64,000 nt of DNA from Pedobacter changchengzhani (GTDB lineage Bacteria > Bacteroidota > Bacteroidia > Sphingobacteriales > Sphingobacteriaceae), in contig NZ_SJCY01000003.1 in NCBI RefSeq assembly GCF_004354365.1, forward strand, positions 248,001 through 312,000. Reading direction: 5' to 3'. The position numbers and the translations under genes were made by a program. Positions 8,117 through 16,434 of the stretch are shown piece after piece. The notes under the pieces were generated by a model. That model did no database searches. It had not been told where the DNA came from and saw nothing but the letters and a program-made list of their open reading frames with translations. How positions within the stretch are numbered: the stretch's first letter is position 1; every line of letters begins with the position of its first letter.

Positions 8117-8359
8117 ATGAACAATAATAATTTTGCTTTACCTATTCACTGGAACGACTATGAAGATATAGCGCTTTCTTTATATGAAAAATTTGGAGAT
8201 GATTTTAGTGAAACTAAGATTTATCGCATTCGCTTTACCGAATTAATTGAATGGGTTTTAAGTTTAGATAACTTTAAAGGCACACGCGAGGAAAGTAGCG
8301 AAGGTCATTTAGAGCAAATTCAAACTGCTTGGGTTTACGAGTGGAGAGATAATCAATAA
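8117..8359 (+). CDS. iscX: IscX-like Fe-S cluster assembly protein
   Basis: An 80-residue acidic protein. After about 10 extra N-terminal residues, HWNDYEDIALSLYEKF, the RFTELIEWVLSLDNF block and the terminal IQTAWVYEW match the IscX (YfhJ) pattern. IscX binds IscS and iron and modulates cluster assembly. In many bacteria it sits directly after fdx, as here (92-nt gap). It is slightly longer than the E. coli form (66 residues). The call rests on the family pattern plus the neighbour. Confidence 0.85.
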   Translation: MNNNNFALPIHWNDYEDIALSLYEKFGDDFSETKIYRIRFTELIEWVLSLDNFKGTREESSEGHLEQIQTAWVYEWRDNQ

Positions 8360-8444
8360 CTTTCAGGTTGCCTGTTACCTGTTTTGGGTTACGAGGTTAA
8401 AGCCCTATAACACAAAACTCACAACTGATAACCTTTAACTCATT

Positions 8445-8972
8445 ATGGTTTTACAAAAGCTCAAAGAGATTACAACTTTAATATTTGATGTTGATGGTGT
8501 ATTAACTGATGGTTCTGTGCAATTAACAGAATCGGGAGAGGCGTTGCGCACTTATAATATTAAAGATGGTTATGCACTACAATTAGCTGTTAAAAAAGGG
8601 TATAACGTTTGTATAATATCTGGCGGTAATGGGGTTGCAATGGCCAAACGATTTGCAAATTTAGGTATTAAGGATATTTTTTTAGGTGCTGGTAACAAGG
8701 TTGATATATTTAATAAATACATAGCTTCTAAAAATATAAAGGCAACTGAAGTGCTTTATATGGGCGATGATATTCCCGATTTAGAAGTGATGAAGTTGGT
8801 TGGGCTACCAACTTGCCCTGCTGATGCGGTGGAAGAAATCAAAGCAGTTTCTAAATTTATTTCGCATTATGCTGGTGGTAAAACCGCCGCCCGAAATATC
8901 ATCGAAAAGGTGATGAAAGTTCAATATAAATGGAGTGATGAACAAGCAATAGCTTCTGATTCGGGTAAATAG
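8445..8972 (+). CDS. kdsC: KdsC-type HAD phosphatase (3-deoxy-D-manno-octulosonate 8-phosphate phosphatase)
   Basis: A 175-residue HAD hydrolase without a cap domain. Motif I is FDVDGVLTDGS (residues 14-24, nucleophile Asp), motif II is CIISGGNG, and motif IV is YMGDDIPDLEVM. This set is diagnostic of KdsC, which removes phosphate from KDO-8-P in lipopolysaccharide inner-core synthesis and works as a tetramer in the cytoplasm. Length is typical. It lies 85 nt after iscX and before a terminator at 9001-9025, so it may end a ccmE-to-kdsC transcript. Other C0-cap HAD phosphatases (for example YrbI-like with a different sugar) cannot be fully excluded. Confidence 0.88.
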   Translation: MVLQKLKEITTLIFDVDGVLTDGSVQLTESGEALRTYNIKDGYALQLAVKKGYNVCIISGGNGVAMAKRFANLGIKDIFLGAGNKVDIFNKYIASKNIKATEVLYMGDDIPDLEVMKLVGLPTCPADAVEEIKAVSKFISHYAGGKTAARNIIEKVMKVQYKWSDEQAIASDSGK

Positions 8973-9000
8973 TTTATTTTAGGAATATTTAAGTTATTGT

Positions 9001-9025
9001 AAAACGATCTTTGGGTCGTTTTTTT
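9001..9025 (+). terminator. Intrinsic terminator after kdsC
   Basis: A 7-bp stem AAAACGA / TCGTTTT (9001-9007, 9016-9022) with an 8-nt loop is followed by a run of T. It lies 28 nt after the kdsC stop. Confidence 0.65.
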
Positions 9026-9095
9026 GCGTTAAATTTAAAGTTTTTTTAAATTCTTTTTTCCGATAATTACGTGGGAAATTAACGCTGATGATATT

Positions 9096-9689
9096 TTGAA
9101 AAATAAGAAAAAAATTCGTGGTTGGCCCCGGCAAATTAAAAAGCTTAATAAGATCGCGACAAAAATGTTGTTGCCCACCTTCGAAGAGTATAATAAATAC
9201 GGTCAAACCTATAATCGTTTTTTTATCGATCCATGGTATAGGCCGGTTAAAAGAAACCCACCTATTTGGTTCTTTAAATTGATGGTTGGTCATTTTAAAA
9301 ACGCTTTTGATCGGTGGGAAGAATTCTTTTTTAATTCGGCTCCGCCCTACGATTTACAAATTTGGCTGTTTAACAAAACGTTTATTCGGTCTGAAATATA
9401 TTGTGCAAAGGTCGATCATTTTGGGCAAACTAGAAATATATTCACACCATCAACTGTACAAAAATCCTTTCCCGAGCAAATATTTGGGGGTAAAATTAAA
9501 GCAGAATTAGAATGGGTGCTGTGTGATGATTTTAATTATTTTGATGAGGAAGATTTTTTGGATATTTACGGCAATTTGCCAACCATCTCTAAGAATAAGT
9601 TCATCGAGAACTTTCATGCTGATGGCCGTAAATACTACACTTTTAAGATTGGCGATGTTTGGGTTGGAAGACTTAAATGCATTAAATAA
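9096..9689 (+). CDS. Uncharacterised protein, 197 residues
   Basis: I do not recognise a family. The protein is strongly basic at its N-terminus (KNKKKIRGWPRQIKK), rich in Trp, Phe and Tyr through the middle (YNRFFIDPWYRPV, PIWFFKLMVGHF, RWEEFFF) and acidic near residues 145-155. No signal peptide or transmembrane segment is clear. The frame is open from a TTG at 9096; no upstream in-frame ATG exists, and the first in-frame ATG would remove 23 residues, so the start is uncertain. It stands alone between the kdsC terminator and the next gene. Confidence 0.6.
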   Translation: MKNKKKIRGWPRQIKKLNKIATKMLLPTFEEYNKYGQTYNRFFIDPWYRPVKRNPPIWFFKLMVGHFKNAFDRWEEFFFNSAPPYDLQIWLFNKTFIRSEIYCAKVDHFGQTRNIFTPSTVQKSFPEQIFGGKIKAELEWVLCDDFNYFDEEDFLDIYGNLPTISKNKFIENFHADGRKYYTFKIGDVWVGRLKCIK

Positions 9690-9836
9690 GTTTTTATCGG
9701 TTGTAACTGTTTTGTTGCTTCTTCGAAATTAAACTATTTAAAAAATGACCAGTCAAATCATTCAAAATTTCAATCAAAAACTAAAATCTTAAACCAATTT
9801 AATAGAGGTTTTATCAATTTAAACACAGTAGAAAAT

Positions 9837-10244
9837 ATGAAAAAATTAATGATGATTTGCGCACTAGTATTCTCAGTAATGACTTACGCAAACGCACAAC
9901 AAAAAAATTGGGGCACACCAGAAGAGAGAGCTCAAAAAATGACAGATCGTTTAGTTGAAAAATTAAAGTTGAACGACGATCAAAAAGAAAAGGTTTCAAC
10001 AATATATATGGATCAGGCAAAAGCCATGACAAAAATAAGGGAAGAAGCCGGAGATGATAAAGTTGCAATGAGAGAAAAAGTGATGAAATTAAGAAGAGAT
10101 GACAACGATAAAATTGATGCACTTTTAACTAACGATCAAAAAGCAACATATAAAGTGATGCAGGATGAGCAGAAAGAAAGAATGAAAAAGGGTGGCGATC
10201 GACAAAAAACCACAAGCGACGTAAAACCTGCAGAAAATATGTAA
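9837..10244 (+). CDS. Small exported protein, Spy/LTXXQ-like helical
   Basis: A 135-residue protein with a signal peptide (MKKLMMICALVFSVMTYANAQ). The mature part is highly charged and helical, with repeats of the type LVEKLKLNDDQKEKVSTIY and ALLTNDQKATYKVMQDEQ, resembling the LTXXQ pattern of Spy/CpxP-like periplasmic proteins and the DUF4890-type proteins common in Bacteroidota. A periplasmic stress or chaperone role is inferred only from this resemblance. It is followed by a hairpin terminator at 10268-10290. Confidence 0.75.
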   Translation: MKKLMMICALVFSVMTYANAQQKNWGTPEERAQKMTDRLVEKLKLNDDQKEKVSTIYMDQAKAMTKIREEAGDDKVAMREKVMKLRRDDNDKIDALLTNDQKATYKVMQDEQKERMKKGGDRQKTTSDVKPAENM

Positions 10245-10267
10245 TTCATTTTTTTTTAAAAATAATG

Positions 10268-10290
10268 AAAGCGACTTATGGTCGCTTTTG
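10268..10290 (+). terminator. Hairpin terminator after the Spy-like gene
   Basis: Stem AAAGCGAC / GTCGCTTT (10268-10275, 10281-10288) with a 5-nt loop lies 24 nt after the stop codon, followed by a T-rich tract. The tract also contains TATTTTTG (10292-10299), a possible -7 element for maf. Confidence 0.6.
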
Positions 10291-10291
10291 C

Positions 10292-10299
10292 TATTTTTG
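10292..10299 (+). promoter_or_regulatory. Possible -7 element for maf
   Basis: TATTTTTG matches TAnnTTTG and lies 20 nt before the maf ATG. There is no clear -33 TTTG at the usual distance because that position is taken by the terminator stem. Confidence 0.35.
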
Positions 10300-10318
10300 C
10301 CCGAAATGTAAATAAAAT

Positions 10319-10885
10319 ATGCTTAAAAATTTGAATATTATACTCGCTTCAAAGTCTCCACGCAGGCAAGAATTGCTAAAATTAATGGGCTTAAATTTTA
10401 GTGTGCAATTGAAAGATATTGATGAAAGTTATCCTGAAGGTTTAAGTCCTTCGGCAATTGCAGTATATATTGCAGAGAAAAAAGCAAAGGCCTTTAACGC
10501 TTCGGCAAATGAAATTGTGATTACCGCCGATACTATTGTTTCTCTGAACGACGAAATTTTAGGTAAACCTGAAGATAAAGCGCATGCACAAGAGATGTTG
10601 GCCACATTATCTGGCAAAAGGCACGAAGTTTATACTGGCGTAACGTTAGTTAAAGGAACAACTATCATTTCATTTTTTGATCAAACCGAGGTTTATTTTA
10701 GAACTGTTTCTAAACAAGAAATAGATTTTTATATCGATAATTTTCAGCCTTATGATAAAGCAGGAAGTTATGGCGTACAAGATTGGTGGGGTTTAGCTGT
10801 TGTAGAACGTATTGAAGGTTCTTACACCAATGTTATGGGTTTACCTACTGAAAAACTTTATAATGAACTGCAGAAATTGGTTTAG
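10319..10885 (+). CDS. maf: Maf family nucleoside triphosphate pyrophosphatase
   Basis: A 188-residue protein with the Maf N-terminal signature ILASKSPRRQELLKLMG (residues 8-24), ADTIVSLNDEILGKP and the YDKAGSYGVQDWWG block. Maf proteins hydrolyse dTTP, UTP or modified nucleotides to monophosphates and were first linked to septum inhibition; in Bacteroidota the gene often accompanies kdsC and the DUF2520 gene. Length is standard. It is preceded by a possible promoter at 10292 and faces rsmD tail to tail with a 119-nt gap. Confidence 0.93.
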   Translation: MLKNLNIILASKSPRRQELLKLMGLNFSVQLKDIDESYPEGLSPSAIAVYIAEKKAKAFNASANEIVITADTIVSLNDEILGKPEDKAHAQEMLATLSGKRHEVYTGVTLVKGTTIISFFDQTEVYFRTVSKQEIDFYIDNFQPYDKAGSYGVQDWWGLAVVERIEGSYTNVMGLPTEKLYNELQKLV

Positions 10886-11004
10886 TACCAATAACAATTT
10901 GAATTAGCAACTATTTTTATGATTAGTAATGTGGTTAAATTATCGCAATAAAATTCGAAGAGAATTTAATTTCAGCAGGCACAAATTAAACGTTAATCGC
11001 AAAA

Positions 11005-11544
11005 CTATTCGGCATTTTCGAAAAAGCTAAAAGACGAATTACCATATTTTCGAGTTTCTGTGTAGCCATTTAGTTTATCCAATTTCATATTACTTTGATG
11101 TTCTACAATGAGCAATCCATCGGCTTTTAAAAGCTTTTGTTCGAAAACCAAAATTGGTAGCTGTGGAATGTTGGCCATGTTGTACGGCGGATCTGCAAAA
11201 ATCAAATCGTACGTGCCACTTAGCTGTTTTAGCAACTTAAAAACATCGCCTTTGCGCACGTCAATCTGATTAAATGAATGCTTCGTGGCTATGCTTTTAA
11301 CCCAGTTTACGCAGCCATAATCTTGGTCTATGGCTAAAATAGTTTCCGCGTTGCGGGATGCAAACTCAAAAGTTAAATTTCCCGTTCCACAGAATAAATC
11401 TAAAACTGTACATGCTTCAAAATCGTAACGGTTGTTTAAAATGTTAAATAACGCTTCTTTTGCCATGTCAGTTGTGGGCCTAACTGGTAAATTTGCTGGC
11501 GGTTGCAAGCGTATCCCTTTTAATTTGCCTCCTATTATTCGCAT
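11005..11544 (-). CDS. rsmD: 16S rRNA (guanine966-N2)-methyltransferase RsmD
   Basis: A 179-residue SAM-dependent methyltransferase. MRIIGGKLKGIRL at the start, RPTTDMAKEALFNIL, the SAM loop DLFCGTGNLTFE (about residues 49-60) and the catalytic FADPPYNM are all typical of RsmD, which methylates G966 of 16S rRNA. Its start codon overlaps the 3' end of the DUF3822 gene by 10 nt, so the two are co-transcribed and probably translationally coupled. Confidence 0.95.
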   Translation of the reverse strand: MRIIGGKLKGIRLQPPANLPVRPTTDMAKEALFNILNNRYDFEACTVLDLFCGTGNLTFEFASRNAETILAIDQDYGCVNWVKSIATKHSFNQIDVRKGDVFKLLKQLSGTYDLIFADPPYNMANIPQLPILVFEQKLLKADGLLIVEHQSNMKLDKLNGYTETRKYGNSSFSFFENAE

Positions 11545-12338
11545 AAACCGATTGCAAGTAAATCACTAAAATAATGTTTCGGCATATCGGCCAATAATTC
11601 GTTATCGCTGTTTTTTTGAGGAGTAAAAAAATACAATTGGTTGAAATATTTTAACAAGCAATTATAATGGGCATCGTCTTCATCAATAATACCTTGGATA
11701 TAAACCGGGATGGAATCGTTTAGATCAAGCGCCTTAATTATAAAAAGTAAAAAGTAATTAAACTCTTCGCCAGTTTCTGCAGAGAAGTGATTTTGGAAAT
11801 TTAACTTTCCGTCTTTCGTATATAAAACATTGAACGATGATGAAGTAAAATCAATTAGTAGTGCGTGGTTTGGTAATGCATCAATCACCGCAATTAATGA
11901 TGAAGCTTGCGTAAAAATATTTGCTTCATTAGGTAATTGTTCGGCAATAAAGTCATCAATACAAAAAATTGTATTAAACCCTAATTTGGTTGGTTTCGAA
12001 TAAATTTTTCCTGATGAGGCTAGGTATTGCGAATAAACAGATAAATCATCTGCATTAAACCATTCGTTGGGTATAAAAATGAAATTCGAAGTATGTGCAG
12101 ATACCTTTACTGCGCTGTAAGGCTTGGATAAATATAAATCATTTTTAAAAGCCATTTTTAATTCATCTTCAATATTTTCGCAATGTTGCTTGTCAAATAT
12201 TAAATTAATTTTGCCCGTTTTTTCGTCAACCACCGCATAAGAAAAACTATTATTCGTTATTTTTAACAATAAATGGCAATTGCTCGAAGCATCATTTTTA
12301 AAGTTTGGATCGATTAACGAAAGGCTATTGTTGCTCAT
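11535..12338 (-). CDS. DUF3822 family protein
   Basis: A 267-residue protein that pairs with rsmD in many Bacteroidota. The fold looks like an actin/ASKHA-like pseudo-kinase (FSYAVVDEKTGKINLIF, a later VLYTKDGKLNFQNHFSAETGEEFNYFLLF block), in line with DUF3822. No nucleotide-binding or catalytic role is established that I can point to. Its stop overlaps the rsmD start. A TATTTTTG promoter element lies only 6 nt before the ATG, suggesting a near-leaderless mRNA. Confidence 0.8.
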   Translation of the reverse strand: MSNNSLSLIDPNFKNDASSNCHLLLKITNNSFSYAVVDEKTGKINLIFDKQHCENIEDELKMAFKNDLYLSKPYSAVKVSAHTSNFIFIPNEWFNADDLSVYSQYLASSGKIYSKPTKLGFNTIFCIDDFIAEQLPNEANIFTQASSLIAVIDALPNHALLIDFTSSSFNVLYTKDGKLNFQNHFSAETGEEFNYFLLFIIKALDLNDSIPVYIQGIIDEDDAHYNCLLKYFNQLYFFTPQKNSDNELLADMPKHYFSDLLAIGLCE

Positions 12339-12343
12339 TAAAA

Positions 12344-12351
12344 CAAAAATA
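12344..12351 (-). promoter_or_regulatory. -7 promoter element abutting the DUF3822 start codon
   Basis: TATTTTTG on the minus strand ends 6 nt before the ATG at 12338. If used, the mRNA leader would be only a few nucleotides. Confidence 0.45.
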
Positions 12352-12526
12352 GCGTTTTTTAATAATTAAACCACAGATAATAGGTTAAAAGTGTAAAGTT
12401 GAATCGCGTTGCTCCTCATTCGTTTATCGTTTTTCGATCCGTCAAAAGCGAGCGAGTTTAATTTTTTTACGAAAATCAAACTTTAGCATTAATAAAAGAA
12501 TCAGTTTTTCATGTTAAATTCGACAC

Positions 12527-13666
12527 ATGAGTTACAAGCCTACTTACAAGGCTGCAAATACCATTGCGGCAACTATTGAAACACATTTTGTGAAATTGCA
12601 TGCAAATGCCGTGGCTCAGGGTGAAGTTGATTTGGCTACGCAACCCAATAAAGAAATAATTGAGGTATTAATTGATGTTGCTTTTTGGAGTAGTTTAAGA
12701 AAAGAAGAAGGTCATTCGCCAAAAATTTCAATTGCATTTTTGCCACCATCGCAAACTTCTAAGCCTTTAAAATTTGCAAAACCTTTGCCTTTAAACGCCA
12801 CTACTTTAACAAAAATTGCACCAGGTGTAGAGCGTTCTGGTATTCATGTTGGTGTGTGGGTTATAGATGGAGAACTTTATATTTGGGGTACAACTTTAAA
12901 TATTCCTAATTTTTGCTTTGTTGTGGATGTATCTGCACCGGGTTTAATTGTGATTAAACACCGTAGAATTTATGGCATTGGAAAATATACCAACGTAGCA
13001 GTTTTAAAGGGCGAGCAGATTAGAATTGTAGATGATACGAGTTGCAACAACAGAGATTGTCCGCCGATTTTAAAGGCATTGCTCGATTTAACCGTACTTG
13101 CCAGTTGGAACGACCCCATTAATATTTTAATTCAATTTGCTGTATCCATGCGGAGCCACGGTAGGGGTGGTGCATTGCTAATTGTACCGAAAGATGATCA
13201 GAAATGGACAGAATCAATTATACATCCTATACAATATTTGGTAGAGCCAGAGTTTTGTGGTTTATCCAATTTAGCGAAGCAAGTTGGCAACCAAAGCGAA
13301 ATCTTCTCTCAAGGTGCTTTAAGAAAAGAGGTTGAACATTTGGCAGGATTAACGGCCGTTGATGGCGCAACTATTATTAACGATCGATTTGATTTAATTG
13401 CTTTTGGAGCAAAAATTGGACGTGGAATTGGTAAGCCTACTGTAGAAAAAATTGCATTCTCCGAACCCATAATTGGTGGCGAAGACAAGATTTTATATCC
13501 CGGGCAACTCGGCGGTACACGCCACTTTTCGGTTGCGCAGTTTATAAACGATCAACCTCAAGCCGTGGGATTGGTAGCCTCTCAAGATGGTCATTTCACA
13601 ATTTTTAGTTGGAGTAAAAGGCAAAATATGGTTATGGCGCATCGTATAGAAACTTTGTTATTGTAA
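12527..13666 (+). CDS. DACNV-type protein with a divergent diadenylate-cyclase-like domain
   Basis: A 379-residue soluble protein. The N-terminal ~250 residues form the DACNV-type sensor region with an RSHGRGGALLIV stretch. The C-terminal third resembles the DAC (DisA_N) fold: VDGATIINDRFDLIAFGAKI with DGA at residues 279-281, then GGTRHFSVAQFI with R332-H333. Active cyclases carry DGA and RHR; here the third position is Phe334, so c-di-AMP synthesis is doubtful and nucleotide sensing is possible. Family name and fold are from recall of related Bacteroidota proteins; activity is inference. A RecD-like helicase gene follows on the same strand after a 236-nt gap holding a palindromic repeat. 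Confidence 0.7.
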   Translation: MSYKPTYKAANTIAATIETHFVKLHANAVAQGEVDLATQPNKEIIEVLIDVAFWSSLRKEEGHSPKISIAFLPPSQTSKPLKFAKPLPLNATTLTKIAPGVERSGIHVGVWVIDGELYIWGTTLNIPNFCFVVDVSAPGLIVIKHRRIYGIGKYTNVAVLKGEQIRIVDDTSCNNRDCPPILKALLDLTVLASWNDPINILIQFAVSMRSHGRGGALLIVPKDDQKWTESIIHPIQYLVEPEFCGLSNLAKQVGNQSEIFSQGALRKEVEHLAGLTAVDGATIINDRFDLIAFGAKIGRGIGKPTVEKIAFSEPIIGGEDKILYPGQLGGTRHFSVAQFINDQPQAVGLVASQDGHFTIFSWSKRQNMVMAHRIETLLL

Positions 13667-13753
13667 AAGTTGATTTCGATAATTAAAAGCCTTAAATTGA
13701 TTTTCTATCAATGTTTTTTAGGAATCGCTAGCGTTAACGATTGGAGCGATATC

Positions 13754-13774
13754 CCTGCCTGTCCGGCAGGCAGG
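13754..13774. repeat. Short dispersed palindrome, copy A
   Basis: A 21-nt near-perfect palindrome beginning CCTGCCTGTCCGG and ending GGCAGGCAGG, in the gap (13667-13902) between the DACNV gene and the helicase gene. It is the exact reverse complement of the copy at 48480-48500; a third, variant copy lies at 24857-24877. The flanking T-rich GCTTTTTGGCTTTTT follows. No gene is supported in this gap. Confidence 0.8.
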
Positions 13775-13902
13775 CTTTTTGGCTTTTTCTGCCAAAAAGA
13801 TAAAGCGGAAAGCGTGTTAAAACGCCCAAATACTTATTTTAAGGATGTTTATTTAATAGTAGAACGTTATATTAGCATTTTTTATGTTGTAATTCGCCTT
13901 AA

Positions 13903-15336
13903 ATGATCCTCGATAAAAGCTCACTCATTGCCAACGCTTACCAACATACGCCCACTAAAGAGCAACTACTTTTTTGCGAGCGGATGTCGGTTTTTTTGCA
14001 AGAAGAAGATGAACATCGTTGCTTTATTTTAAGAGGTTACGCAGGCACCGGAAAAACCACATCGGTAGCGGCGTTGGTAAAAGTATTGGCAAACTTTAAT
14101 TTTAGAAGTGAATTGTTAGCGCCCACGGGACGCGCAGCAAAGGTAATGAGCCAATATTCATATCGTAAAGCCTTAACCATACACAAACGAATTTATAGAA
14201 AGCGCTCTTCTACTTCGCCCGAACTTCAATTTCAACTCGCTCCAAATTTATCAGAAAACACTGTTTTTATTGTCGATGAAGCTTCGATGATTTCAGATGA
14301 ATACAACGATACGGGATCATCAATTTTAAAAGATTTATTAGAATTTGTTTACAATGATAAAAACTGCTTACTGCTTTTTGTGGGCGATACAGCACAATTA
14401 CCTCCCGTTGGAAGTTTGGATAGTCCGGCTTTAAACGATGTACATATAAAGGATAAATTTGCTTTAAAAGTTACTTCCATTGAGCTAAAAGAAGTGGTTC
14501 GGCAGGAAAAAAAATCGGGTATTTTAGCGAATGCTACCATGTTGCGGAATCAGATTATAAAAAATCCAGAAAACCCATTGCCAAAATTCCTCACTAAAAA
14601 TTATAAAGATATTTACAACATGGCAGGCGCCAGATTGGTTGAAGGTTTGGAATATGCGTATAGAAAGTTTGGTATGGAAAATACGCTGGTGGTTTGTCGC
14701 TCCAACAAATCGGCCAATATTTACAACGAGCAAATTAGGGCACGGTTGCTATACAGAGAAGAAGAATTAACAGGTGGCGACCAAATTATGGTGGTTAAAA
14801 ACAATTATTTTTGGTTACCCGAAAATGAAGAAACTGCCTTCATCGCGAATGGCGATATGGCAAAAGTAATTCGCGTTAGGAGTGAAGAGGAACGATATGG
14901 ATTCCGTTTTGCTGAAGCAACTTTGGAGTTTATGGATTTTCCGGCTGCGGGCCAAATTAGTTGTAAAGTGATGTTAGATACCTTGGCTTTGGAAACCGCA
15001 AACTTACCTTACGAAGAAAGTAAAAAGCTTTTTGATGGGTTAAATGAAGATTATTCGCACATTGCAAATAAGCGCCAAAGAATGCTTGCCATTAAGCAAG
15101 ATCCATTTTATAATGCTCTGCAAATTAAATTTTCTTATGCCGTTACTTGCCATAAAGCACAAGGCGGGCAATGGGATGCAATATTCGCCGATCAAGGGTA
15201 TTTAACCGAAGAAATGATAGATCTCGATTTTTTAAGGTGGCTATATACCGCGGTAACCCGCGCCAAAAAAGAATTGTATTTAGTTAATTTTGCACCTCAA
15301 CTTTTTGCAAAAACAGCACAGGAAGATTATTTTTAA
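13903..15336 (+). CDS. AAA-family DNA helicase, RecD/Dda-like (SF1B)
   Basis: A 477-residue ATPase. Walker A is GYAGTGKTTS (residues 45-54), Walker B VDEASMIS, motif III-like GDTAQLPPVG, and the C-terminal UvrD_C_2 part contains SYAVTCHKAQGGQWDAIF and LYTAVTRAKKELYLV. These are the ordered motifs of 5'-3' SF1B helicases such as RecD2 and T4 Dda. It lacks the long N-terminal extension of RecD2 and has no RecB/RecC partner nearby, so a general repair or replication-accessory helicase is the best reading. Start at 13903 gives the usual short lead before motif Q. Confidence 0.9.
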   Translation: MILDKSSLIANAYQHTPTKEQLLFCERMSVFLQEEDEHRCFILRGYAGTGKTTSVAALVKVLANFNFRSELLAPTGRAAKVMSQYSYRKALTIHKRIYRKRSSTSPELQFQLAPNLSENTVFIVDEASMISDEYNDTGSSILKDLLEFVYNDKNCLLLFVGDTAQLPPVGSLDSPALNDVHIKDKFALKVTSIELKEVVRQEKKSGILANATMLRNQIIKNPENPLPKFLTKNYKDIYNMAGARLVEGLEYAYRKFGMENTLVVCRSNKSANIYNEQIRARLLYREEELTGGDQIMVVKNNYFWLPENEETAFIANGDMAKVIRVRSEEERYGFRFAEATLEFMDFPAAGQISCKVMLDTLALETANLPYEESKKLFDGLNEDYSHIANKRQRMLAIKQDPFYNALQIKFSYAVTCHKAQGGQWDAIFADQGYLTEEMIDLDFLRWLYTAVTRAKKELYLVNFAPQLFAKTAQEDYF

Positions 15337-15455
15337 AATTGTACCTCACCAATAAAAATTTAGCCACGTAAACACAAAAAAAGCACGGAAAATAAAGTTA
15401 ATTATCCGTGCTCATCCTTTTTATCTGTGGTTAAAAATAACTTAAAAACTAGCGC

Positions 15456-16301
15456 TTATTCTGCTTCCTCATCAGTAATCAACCTAATAGAATCATCAGA
15501 TAACTGTATCAAGCGTTCTTTATATAACGAACCAATCGTTTTTTTAAAAGCACTTTTGCTAATCTGAAAACGATGGTAAATCTCTTCCGGCGAACTTTTA
15601 TCGCCTAATTCTATCACACCACCACTTTTCTTAAGTGCGCTCAACATCATCTCTTTAGAATCTAGAATATGTCCGTAACCACTTGGCTGTAAAGTTAAAT
15701 CTATTTTGCCCTCTACACGAATTTTCTTAATCCATCCTTTACGTAAATCGCCGGGTTGGATATTGTCAAAAACCTCGTTGTTATATAATAAACCAATATA
15801 AGTGTTGTTAATAATGGCATTAAAACCTAAATCTGTCTCTTCTGTAATTAATAAACTAACCTCATCGCCTTCTTCAAAATCGAAGGTATTTTCCTCAACA
15901 AAATCATATAATTTAGACGATGCCAATAACCGGTCGTTACTTTCATCTAAGTGCACATAAACTACATATTTGTAGCCCTTCTGCATTGGCCTTTTCTGCT
16001 CTCTTACAGGCACATAAACATCTTTATCAATGCCTAAATCCATGTATGTACCGTCTTCTCCATCAGAAACAACTTTCAAAAAAGCAAAATCACCAACTTC
16101 GGCATAGGCTTTTTGCGTGGTTCCCGTTAAGCGACCATCTTTTTGGATGTACACAAACACTTTTACATTGTCGCCAATTTCTAAACCGCTCGGCACATAT
16201 TGGAAAGGTAATATAACCAATTTATCGCCATCCGTTAAGTTTAAACCTGCTTCAGTTTTGTTTAAAACTCTTAATTCGTTGTATTTTCCTACTTCAATCA
16301 T
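15456..16301 (-). CDS. cvfB: CvfB-like S1 RNA-binding protein
   Basis: A 281-residue protein of the CvfB/YitL family: tandem S1-like OB domains (for example VGDNVKVFVYIQKDGRLTGTTQKAY and a second DEVSLLITEETDLGFNAIINNTYIGLLYNNEVF) followed by a C-terminal winged helix (LGDKSSPEEIYHRFQISKSAFKKTIGSLYKERLI). CvfB proteins bind RNA and influence expression of exported factors in Firmicutes; the role in Bacteroidota is unknown. A TACCTTTG promoter element lies 36 nt before the ATG. Confidence 0.9.
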   Translation of the reverse strand: MIEVGKYNELRVLNKTEAGLNLTDGDKLVILPFQYVPSGLEIGDNVKVFVYIQKDGRLTGTTQKAYAEVGDFAFLKVVSDGEDGTYMDLGIDKDVYVPVREQKRPMQKGYKYVVYVHLDESNDRLLASSKLYDFVEENTFDFEEGDEVSLLITEETDLGFNAIINNTYIGLLYNNEVFDNIQPGDLRKGWIKKIRVEGKIDLTLQPSGYGHILDSKEMMLSALKKSGGVIELGDKSSPEEIYHRFQISKSAFKKTIGSLYKERLIQLSDDSIRLITDEEAE

Positions 16302-16336
16302 AATTTTGGGTTAACCATTTTCTTCAATGGTTTTTA

Positions 16337-16344
16337 CAAAGGTA
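16337..16344 (-). promoter_or_regulatory. -7 promoter element for cvfB
   Basis: TACCTTTG on the minus strand matches TAnnTTTG. A TTTG sits about 15 nt upstream, a short but possible spacing. The leader would be about 30 nt. Confidence 0.45.
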
Positions 16345-16434
16345 AGCATTGTTTAATAGCAAATAGATTTTTAATCATTCGAAAAAGTACATCAGTTTTT
16401 CATCGGAAGAGGCAGTCGGGCTGTTCGCTAAATC

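Noticed and set aside
13670..13906. Plus-strand frame of 78 codons between the DACNV and helicase genes
   Set aside because: It runs through the dispersed palindrome (giving the PACPAGR peptide), starts with a non-ATG codon right after the previous stop, and has no family pattern; treated as intergenic repeat.
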